DNA of 13,003 nucleotides, taken from contig JAFYQC010000039.1 in assembly GCA_017547265.1 (NCBI GenBank), positions 1 to 13,003 of the forward strand. The letters are read 5' to 3'. The position numbers and the translations under genes were made by a program. Origin of the DNA: Kiritimatiellia bacterium (GTDB taxonomy: Bacteria; Verrucomicrobiota; Kiritimatiellia; RFP12; UBA1067). Each line of letters starts with the position of its first letter. Positions within the stretch are counted from its first letter, which is position 1. Positions 8,335-13,003 of the stretch are shown piece by piece. Under the pieces are notes generated by a model, which was not told the origin of the DNA, did not search any database, and saw only the letters and a list, made by a program, of their open reading frames with translations.

Positions 8335-9698
8335 TGAGCGACTTTCTCGACAGGCTCGCGGCACGGCGGCGGTTTGGCATGAGGCCGTCTCTCGACGCGA
8401 TCCGCGGCGTATGTGCCGCGCTCGGTGATCCGCAAAAAGAGTTGCGCGCGATTCATATCGCCGGCACGAACGGGAAGGGCGCAGTCTGCGCGATGATTGA
8501 CGCATGCCTCAGGTCTGGCGGCCTGAGGGCTTGCAGGTACACGTCGCCGCATCTCGTCAGGATAAACGAGAGGTTCTTTGTCGATGGGAAACCTGTCGAC
8601 GATGCGACTCTCGAAAGCGCGGCGGACAAAGTCTTCCATGCCGATTCTGACACGAACTCACAGCTAACTTTTTTCGAGGCGTTGACGGCCGTTGCGTTTA
8701 TCGCCTTTTCCGAGACGAAGTGCGACTATGCCGTTCTCGAGACGGGGCTTGGCGGTCGGCTTGACGCGACGAACATCTGCGTGCCGGAGATTTGCGTCAT
8801 AACGAAGATCGGGCTCGACCATTGCGACTGGCTTGGCGACACCGTTGAGAAGATTGCAGCGGAAAAGGCGGGGATAATAAAGAAGGGCGTGCCTATAGTC
8901 CTTGGAAAAAACGACCCAGAGGTCATTGCGGTCGTGAAAGCTCGCGCCAGCGAGGTTGGCGCGCCGTTTTTCTATGCGCCTGACATGGCGGACGAATCGG
9001 AGATCCCAGACGGCTTCTCCCTTGAAGGTGCGTTCAACCGCGAGAATGCCGTCACGGCTCTCGCCGCGCTGAAAGTTTTGAGTCAGTTAGAGTCGAGTAA
9101 GGGTCTGTTAGGTCAGACTCTATGCGACACTACTCAGACTCTAACCGATCCTAATCCTACCCTGTGCGACACTCCTCTGACGCTAAATGACCCTAAGCAG
9201 ACCCTAAGCGACACTATACTCAAGGGTCTTTGCAATGTCGTCTGGCCGGGGCGGTTTCAGAGGGTCGGGCGCTTCATCATTGACGGGGCCCATAACCCCC
9301 CGGCGGCTCGTGCTCTTGCCGCCGCACTCAGTAAATACGCACCTTTCACGGGGTCTGTCCCCACGCTCATCGCCGGCTTTTGCGGCGACAAAGATGTCGA
9401 CGAGACGTTGCGGATTCTTGCCCCCCTTGTCGGGAAAGGGATCGCTGTCCGCACGAACAATCCACGCTCGCTCGCCCCTGAGGAACTTGCGCGAAAGATG
9501 GAAGCTGCTGGGATTCCGGCGATTTCATGCGATTCTATTCATTTAGCGTTAGAAAAAATGGGGTCTGTCCCCAGCGGTTCTGGGGTTGATACACTCATTT
9601 GTGGCTCGCTGTTCCTCGCGGGCGAGGCGCTTGCAGAGCTTGGCGCCTTTCCGTGGCAGGCAGACCGTTTCGATGCGGCAGAAATCCTGAAGGTTTGA
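8334..9698 (+). CDS. folC: Bifunctional dihydrofolate synthase / folylpolyglutamate synthase with a repeat insertion
   Basis: This ATP-dependent Mur-ligase-family enzyme adds glutamate to dihydropteroate and folates in the cytoplasm. Its 454 residues show the P-loop GTNGKGA (44-50), TSPHLVRINERF (70-81), ETGLGGRLDATN (136-147), ITKIGLDH (156-163), EKAGIIKKG (177-185, Lys178 being the lysine carbamylated in this family), NRENAVTALAAL (235-246), WPGRFQRVG (304-312) and DGAHNP (317-322). The P-loop normally ends in Ser or Thr; Ala here is unusual. Between NRENAV and WPGR the stretch is about 30 residues longer than usual because of five 21-base repeat units (residues 261-295). Two GGGGTCTGTCCCC palindromes are also translated, as GSVP at 340-343 and 410-413. 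The open frame extends upstream to 8091, but ATG 8334 is right: the homology begins there and the codon overlaps the ubiA-type stop (TGATG). Confidence 0.93.
   Translation: MSDFLDRLAARRRFGMRPSLDAIRGVCAALGDPQKELRAIHIAGTNGKGAVCAMIDACLRSGGLRACRYTSPHLVRINERFFVDGKPVDDATLESAADKVFHADSDTNSQLTFFEALTAVAFIAFSETKCDYAVLETGLGGRLDATNICVPEICVITKIGLDHCDWLGDTVEKIAAEKAGIIKKGVPIVLGKNDPEVIAVVKARASEVGAPFFYAPDMADESEIPDGFSLEGAFNRENAVTALAALKVLSQLESSKGLLGQTLCDTTQTLTDPNPTLCDTPLTLNDPKQTLSDTILKGLCNVVWPGRFQRVGRFIIDGAHNPPAARALAAALSKYAPFTGSVPTLIAGFCGDKDVDETLRILAPLVGKGIAVRTNNPRSLAPEELARKMEAAGIPAISCDSIHLALEKMGSVPSGSGVDTLICGSLFLAGEALAELGAFPWQADRFDAAEILKV
9081..9113 (-). repeat. Inverted partial copy of the folC repeat unit
   Basis: Read on the minus strand this stretch contains CAGACCCTTACTCGACTC, which resembles the 21-base units that follow on the plus strand. 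Bases 9086-9094 (GTTAGAGTC) are the exact reverse complement of 9137-9145 in unit 2, and 9100-9107 (AGGGTCTG) of 9198-9205 in unit 5. The segment could therefore pair with the array to form a hairpin in DNA or mRNA. Confidence 0.55.
9114..9218 (+). repeat. Five degenerate 21-base tandem units in frame within folC
   Basis: The units start at 9114, 9135, 9156, 9177 and 9198, each exactly 21 bases. They encode heptapeptides QTLCDTT, QTLTDPN, PTLCDTP, LTLNDPK and QTLSDTI. The consensus is x-T-L-x-D-[T/P]-x, with Asp-Thr and Asp-Pro alternating, so the ancestral unit may be 42 bases. The DNA is T/A-richer than the rest of folC, with many CCTAA and CTCTA words. The array lies in the segment linking the N-terminal and C-terminal domains, where an insertion could be tolerated. 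Confidence 0.8.
9350..9362. repeat. 13-base palindrome GGGGTCTGTCCCC, copy 1
   Basis: A GGGG/CCCC inverted repeat around TCTGT lies inside folC and is translated Gly-Ser-Val-Pro. The identical 13-mer recurs at 9560-9572 in the same reading phase. Short motifs of this form occur as dispersed repeats in several bacterial genomes (recollection, not searched). Confidence 0.6.
9560..9572. repeat. 13-base palindrome GGGGTCTGTCCCC, copy 2
   Basis: This is an exact copy of the element at 9350-9362, again in folC and again read as Gly-Ser-Val-Pro. It follows a run of A residues (AAAAAA, 9553-9558) and is followed by AGCGGTTCTGGGG, whose GGGG could pair alternatively with the CCCC. Confidence 0.6.
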
Positions 9699-9704
9699 TA
9701 TAAT
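9696..9704 (+). promoter_or_regulatory. Extended -10 promoter of rimO, probably giving a leaderless mRNA
   Basis: TGATATAAT has a perfect TATAAT (9699-9704) with the TGn extension. Only 8 bases separate it from the rimO ATG (9713), so transcription would start within a few bases of the start codon and leave no room for a Shine-Dalgarno sequence; none is visible. The TGA of this box is also the folC stop codon (9696-9698). Confidence 0.6.
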
Positions 9705-9712
9705 CTACGGCG

Positions 9713-11032
9713 ATGAAGAAGAAGAGAGGAACGCTTGCACTCGTCTCGCTCGGCTGCGCAAAGAACGCAGTCGACCTGCAGGTCATGACCGGCAATCTCT
9801 TGAAGGAGGGCTGGACTCTCTCTCCCGATCCAGACTGCGCAGATGTCGTGATTGTCAACACCTGCTCTTTTATCGCGTCGGCGCGCGAGGAGGCGGAGGC
9901 TGAGATACTTCGTGCGATAGAGCTAAAGAAAATCGGCCGCTACGGAAAGGTCGTCGTCGCGGGGTGCTATCCGCAGAGATATCCAGAACTCAAGGGCGCG
10001 TTCCCCGGTGTTGACGAATGGGGTGGAGTACCGAAGGACTGGATCGAGCCGAAGATGCCAGCGCTTCGCCTCACCGGAAAGGCGTTTGCATACCTCAAGA
10101 TTGCAGAGGGTTGCGCGCACCGCTGCGCCTACTGCGCGATTCCTCTGATCCGCGGCAAATATCGCTCGCGCCCGCTCAGGTCCATACTCAAGGAGGCGCG
10201 TTCGCTCGTGGCGACAGGATGCCGCGAAATCAACGTCATCGCGCAAGACCCGATGCTCTGGCGCGAGGGGAAGAAGTTGCTTCCCAATCTCCTTTGGGCG
10301 CTCGACAAGATTCCTGGTGACTTCTGGGTGCGCGTCCTTTACAGCTATCCGAGTGAGATATCGGAGGATTTTCTCGTCTGGATGCTCACTTCGAAACACG
10401 CCGTCCGCTACATCGACGTGCCGCTCCAGCACACTGTTCCTGAAGTCCTCGAGAAGATGAACCGCAAGGCCGCGATAGCCGATTCGCTCGCGGCGGCCGA
10501 ATTCCTGCGCGACGTCGTTCCTGGAATTACGCTTAGGACGACGATAATGACTGGCTTCCCCGGTGAGACCGAGGCGCGTTTCAGAAAGCTCATGGCCGAC
10601 TTGCGGCGCATGCAGTTCGACCACCTCGGCTGCTTTGCGTATTCGCCGGAGAAGGGCACGAAGGGCGCGCTGCTTGGCGGGCGTCCTTCGCGCGCGGTCG
10701 CGCTCGCCCGAGAGAAGGCGGTGATGGGGCTTGCGAAGGAGATTTGGAGAGCTCGCTCCAAGAGGTTGGTCGGAAAGACATTCCGTGCGCTCGTCGTTGC
10801 TCCTGGCGTGGCGCGGCTTGAGTCGCAGGCGCCAGATGTCGACGGAGTGACGTATATTGAGGGCAACGGCAAGTTGGTAGGGGCGCCTCTCCGAGGCGAC
10901 CGAACAGGTGACGGCAAGTTGGTAGGGGCGCCTCTCCGAGGCGACCGAACAGAGAACTTGAATGTCGGTGAATTTGTCGATGTTCGCATAGAGAAGGTCG
11001 AGGGCTTCGACTTCAGGGGAAAGGTCGTTTGA
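9713..11032 (+). CDS. rimO: Ribosomal protein uS12 methylthiotransferase
   Basis: This radical-SAM methylthiotransferase thiomethylates the conserved Asp of ribosomal protein S12. In order: an N-terminal UPF0004-type domain with cluster cysteines Cys15 (SLGCAKN), Cys51 (NTCSFI) and Cys85 (AGCYPQR); a radical-SAM core with Cys134, Cys138 and Cys141 (CAHRCAYC) followed by IPLIRGKYRSR; then INVIAQD (173-179), YIDVPLQH (233-240), GFPGETE (281-287) and AYSPEKGT (309-316); and a C-terminal TRAM domain from about 355. IRGKYRSR, VIAQD and YSPEKGT favour RimO over the tRNA enzyme MiaB. The TRAM domain carries an insertion (residues 385-413) made of two identical 42-base repeats between DGVTYIEG and VGEFVDVRI. 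The ATG at 9713 is supported by the MKKKRGTLALVSLGC start. The next gene begins 2 bases after the stop. Confidence 0.92.
   Translation: MKKKRGTLALVSLGCAKNAVDLQVMTGNLLKEGWTLSPDPDCADVVIVNTCSFIASAREEAEAEILRAIELKKIGRYGKVVVAGCYPQRYPELKGAFPGVDEWGGVPKDWIEPKMPALRLTGKAFAYLKIAEGCAHRCAYCAIPLIRGKYRSRPLRSILKEARSLVATGCREINVIAQDPMLWREGKKLLPNLLWALDKIPGDFWVRVLYSYPSEISEDFLVWMLTSKHAVRYIDVPLQHTVPEVLEKMNRKAAIADSLAAAEFLRDVVPGITLRTTIMTGFPGETEARFRKLMADLRRMQFDHLGCFAYSPEKGTKGALLGGRPSRAVALAREKAVMGLAKEIWRARSKRLVGKTFRALVVAPGVARLESQAPDVDGVTYIEGNGKLVGAPLRGDRTGDGKLVGAPLRGDRTENLNVGEFVDVRIEKVEGFDFRGKVV
10866..10952 (+). repeat. Perfect direct duplication of a 42-base hairpin element, in frame within rimO
   Basis: Bases 10866-10907 and 10911-10952 are identical 42-mers separated by GTG, so the period is 45 bases (15 codons). 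Each unit contains GGTAGGGG followed by the inverted repeat CGCCTC-TCC-GAGGCG, which can be extended by two G-C pairs across a mismatch. The encoded peptide is GKLVGAPLRGDRT twice. Identity at every base, including third positions, indicates a very recent duplication or insertion. Confidence 0.9.
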
Positions 11033-11034
11033 AG

Positions 11035-11970
11035 ATGCGTCGCCCGATTCCATACATCAACGAGGAAGTCTCGAACAGAGATCTCAAGTACTACATCTTC
11101 GATTGGGACGACAACATTCTCCACATGCCGACGCGCATCAAGATGGAGCATCGCGACACCGTCGACAGCCCGTGGAAGCCGGTAGAGGTTTCGACTGCCA
11201 CCTTTGCGCTTGTCCGCGCCGATGAGGAGCACTATCGCGCTCCTGGCGGAGTGTGGGCTGACGCGTTCAGGAATTTCGAGGACGCGCCTGGGCGCGACAA
11301 CTTCATCGAGGACACGATTGCAGCGCTCGAGAAGATAGAGCACGGCGAGAAGCCGTCGCCGAGTTTTTACACATTCAAGAAGACTTTGATTGAGGGGCGC
11401 ATTTTCGCCATTGTGACTGCTCGCGGCCACGCGCCTGAGACGATAGAGAGGGCGGTCAGGGTGTTCATCAAGTATGTCCTGACCGAAGAGGAGCGCGAGA
11501 CGATGATGTCGAATCTTCGTGGCTACCGCCAGTGGATCGACGGCGTTGGCGACGGCGAGTTTGGTACCGATGCAGAGGAACTTGACTACTACCTCGGCAT
11601 GTGCCGCTATTCTGCCGTTACGTTTGAGGGCTTCAAGGAGCGCATGCGCGCAGACCCGATCTATCAAGAGAAGCTTGCGGTCGCGCCGACGGCGGCGAAG
11701 CCGGAGCTTGCGAAGGAGTTTGCGATACGCGATTTCGTGGAGCACATATTCCACATGCTGCGCCGCAACGGTACTTCGGATCGCGCTGTCTCCATTGGCT
11801 TTTCTGACGATGACAAGGGCAACGTGAAGTGTGTTTCGGACTACATCCGCTCGGAGCTTTCGAAGCGCTTCGAGGGGATAAAGTTCGTGGTCTATGACAC
11901 TTCCGATAGCACGCTCAGCAAGGGTCGCAAAGTCTGCGTCTCCGGCCAGCTCAACCTCCCCGGATTCTAA
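11035..11970 (+). CDS. HAD-superfamily hydrolase, substrate unknown
   Basis: The 311-aa soluble protein shows HAD motif I as YIFDWDDNIL (Asp23 nucleophile, Asp25 acid/base), motif II as IVTARGH (Thr128), and a motif IV-like acidic stretch IGFSDDDKGN (258-260). The spacing between motifs I and II is about 100 residues, filled by a predominantly helical insert that may be a cap. I cannot name the substrate; a phosphatase is the family default. ATG 11035 is used, but an in-frame TTG at 11029 overlapping the rimO stop (TTGA) and preceded by AGGGGA (11015-11020) at 8 bases is a real alternative and would add two residues. It is probably cotranscribed with rimO. The last codons are followed by an inverted repeat. 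Confidence 0.8.
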   Translation: MRRPIPYINEEVSNRDLKYYIFDWDDNILHMPTRIKMEHRDTVDSPWKPVEVSTATFALVRADEEHYRAPGGVWADAFRNFEDAPGRDNFIEDTIAALEKIEHGEKPSPSFYTFKKTLIEGRIFAIVTARGHAPETIERAVRVFIKYVLTEEERETMMSNLRGYRQWIDGVGDGEFGTDAEELDYYLGMCRYSAVTFEGFKERMRADPIYQEKLAVAPTAAKPELAKEFAIRDFVEHIFHMLRRNGTSDRAVSIGFSDDDKGNVKCVSDYIRSELSKRFEGIKFVVYDTSDSTLSKGRKVCVSGQLNLPGF

Positions 11971-11971
11971 G

Positions 11972-12007
11972 TTAGGCGGCTCGGCGGCGGCCGAAGGCTC
12001 CTCCTAA
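11972..12007. repeat. Imperfect intergenic inverted repeat after the HAD gene
   Basis: TTAGG (11972-11976) pairs with CCTAA (12003-12007). Within it TCGGC (11981-11985) pairs with GCCGA (11990-11994) around a 4-base loop; the middle is only partly complementary. There is no T-run after it, so it is a poor intrinsic terminator. It may be an RNA-stability hairpin or a dispersed repeat. Confidence 0.4.
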
Positions 12008-12012
12008 TGGGT

Positions 12013-12021
12013 TATTATAAA
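12013..12021 (+). promoter_or_regulatory. Possible -10 region of the small membrane protein gene
   Basis: The AT-rich patch TATTATAAA interrupts GC-rich sequence and contains TATTAT (12013-12018) and TATAAA (12016-12021). TATTAT ends 8 bases before the ATG at 12027, the same spacing as the rimO box. No Shine-Dalgarno sequence lies between. There is no clear -35 and no TGn extension. Confidence 0.4.
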
Positions 12022-12026
12022 GCAAC

Positions 12027-12680
12027 ATGAAGGTGTCGCGGAAGATTGTGGGCGCAGAAAGCGTGACTGTCGTCACCTGGCCGGTGCAGATTCCAGGATG
12101 CTTTCTCCTTCTCTGGCTCTTGGTCTGGTCGCCGGGGGTTGTGCTCGCGGCGCATCACTTTTTGACGGCGGAAACCATTAAAAGTTCAGGGCTGTTGTCT
12201 GGCTTGCCGGGATGGTTGCAGGCCTCGATAGTCATGACGATGCTTTTGTCCGTCTGGTGTCTTGCTTTATGGGGAGTTCTTCTCTCGTTCTTCGGCAAGA
12301 AAGAGATTCGGATTGGGGCGAAGTGGGGCGAGTGCTTCACCGGCGTAGGACGGTTTGGATGCAAGAAGTGTTTCCGCGTCGAGCCGGGTTCGAAGCTCCT
12401 CATCGAGAAGCGTTTTGTCGAATACGCAGAACGTCCGAGCGGCACGGTCTATTGCTTGGTGCTGCGAAACTATGTCGAAAAGGACCTGCATCTGCTTGAC
12501 ACCTTCGACCTTGGCGAATGCAAGGACTTGCAGGACGCGCTCGTTGGGGCGAACAGCGACCTTGAGGCCGTGTTGTTCCCGCCTGACTACACCGAGGAGA
12601 CGCCGCATTTCGCATTCAATGGCAAGATAAAGGCGCCGCGGAATCGTCAACAAATCCCGAAGAATCGGCCCCGCGAATAA
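12027..12680 (+). CDS. Hypothetical two-helix membrane protein
   Basis: The family is not recognised. The 217-aa protein has a short basic N terminus and two strongly hydrophobic segments at about 18-43 and 65-90. A soluble domain of about 125 residues follows (from FGKKEIRIGAKWGECF), with alternating hydrophobic pattern and four cysteines in the first part (CFTG, CKKCF, then YCLVL). The tail is very basic and Pro/Asn/Arg-rich (KIKAPRNRQQIPKNRPRE). The layout resembles small membrane proteins carrying a PH-like beta domain after two helices, but I see no diagnostic motif. No ribosome-binding site precedes the ATG; a -10-like box is close upstream. It is followed by a terminator and faces gdhA. 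Confidence 0.7.
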   Translation: MKVSRKIVGAESVTVVTWPVQIPGCFLLLWLLVWSPGVVLAAHHFLTAETIKSSGLLSGLPGWLQASIVMTMLLSVWCLALWGVLLSFFGKKEIRIGAKWGECFTGVGRFGCKKCFRVEPGSKLLIEKRFVEYAERPSGTVYCLVLRNYVEKDLHLLDTFDLGECKDLQDALVGANSDLEAVLFPPDYTEETPHFAFNGKIKAPRNRQQIPKNRPRE

Positions 12681-12701
12681 TCGCGTGGTTTGAAGGAAAT
12701 A

Positions 12702-12740
12702 AAAAAGAGGCGCCCGGCGTGAGGCCGAGCGTCTCTTTTT
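12702..12740. terminator. Bidirectional intrinsic terminator between the membrane protein gene and gdhA
   Basis: Left arm 12702-12718 and right arm 12724-12740 form a 17-position stem with a 5-base loop, one G-T wobble and one mismatch. The outer part of the stem is AAAAAGAG / CTCTTTTT, giving a T-run on either strand. It therefore serves the plus-strand gene ending at 12680 and the minus-strand gdhA ending at 12797. Confidence 0.85.
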
Positions 12741-12751
12741 CAGAACTTTCT

Positions 12752-12793
12752 GCGGTAGCGAGGCGGTGGAGCGAATGTCCGCCGCCTCGCCGC
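12752..12793. repeat. Stem-loop just downstream of the gdhA stop
   Basis: GCGAGGCGG (12758-12766) is the exact reverse complement of 12782-12790, with a 15-base loop. GCG/CGC can extend the stem past a small bulge. It lies in the 3' untranslated part of gdhA, before the main terminator. No T-run adjoins it, so an RNA-stabilising hairpin is more likely than a terminator. Confidence 0.5.
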
Positions 12794-12796
12794 TGC

Positions 12797-13003
<207 letters not shown>

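Noticed and set aside
8944..8971. GCGCCA/TGGCGC hairpin followed by TTTTT, looks like an intrinsic terminator
   Set aside because: It lies in the middle of folC, the stem is only 6 bp, and the T-run encodes a conserved-looking PFF segment; chance is more likely.
9081..9218. CRISPR-like interpretation of the folC repeats
   Set aside because: Units are contiguous, degenerate and in frame, with no spacers; no cas genes nearby.
10408..11754. Minus-strand open frame of 448 codons across rimO and the HAD gene
   Set aside because: It is the shadow of two genes with clear conserved motifs, spans their junction, and has no recognisable domain.

Overview
The window looks like a chromosomal segment of an uncultivated or gut/anaerobic bacterium of the PVC group, most likely Kiritimatiellota or Lentisphaerota. 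This placement is an inference from gene content and style: moderately high GC, a large Ig-like/beta-repeat surface protein, a GT-C-like membrane protein fused to TPRs, a very Trp-rich 'WP' repeat protein, and short repeats inserted in frame into housekeeping genes. No rRNA or marker phylogeny is available here, so the phylum is tentative. I see no tRNA, rRNA, CRISPR array, IS element or prophage gene.

Layout. 1-1674 is the 3' part of a surface-type protein gene. A 104-base gap with an extended -10 promoter follows. Then comes a tightly packed plus-strand series: metY (O-acetylhomoserine sulfhydrylase), a 1067-aa membrane/TPR protein, a WP-repeat protein, a UbiA-family enzyme of the polyprenyl-phosphate phosphoribosyltransferase type, and folC. 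Junctions are 19 bases apart, then overlapping by 11, 4 and 1 bases. A second extended -10 box, placed so that transcription would begin almost at the start codon, precedes rimO, which is followed after 2 bases by a HAD-family gene. After a 56-base gap a third -10-like box precedes a small two-helix membrane protein. A bidirectional terminator separates it from the convergent 3' end of gdhA (NADP-type glutamate dehydrogenase) on the minus strand.

How the genes fit together. metY (sulfur assimilation to homocysteine), folC (folate polyglutamylation), gdhA (ammonia assimilation) and rimO (ribosomal protein S12 methylthiolation) are housekeeping. The middle trio (GT-C-like/TPR, WP-repeat, UbiA-type) could be a cell-envelope unit: the UbiA enzyme would make a polyprenyl-phosphate pentose donor that a GT-C-like enzyme could use. 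This is a hypothesis.

The most unusual feature is the set of short repetitive or palindromic insertions that keep the reading frame inside three different genes: a triple 9-mer and a hairpin in the surface protein; five degenerate 21-base units plus two copies of a 13-base palindrome in folC; and a perfect 42-base direct duplication containing a hairpin in rimO. They look like small elements spreading in coding DNA, comparable in principle to the palindromic elements inserted in Rickettsia genes.
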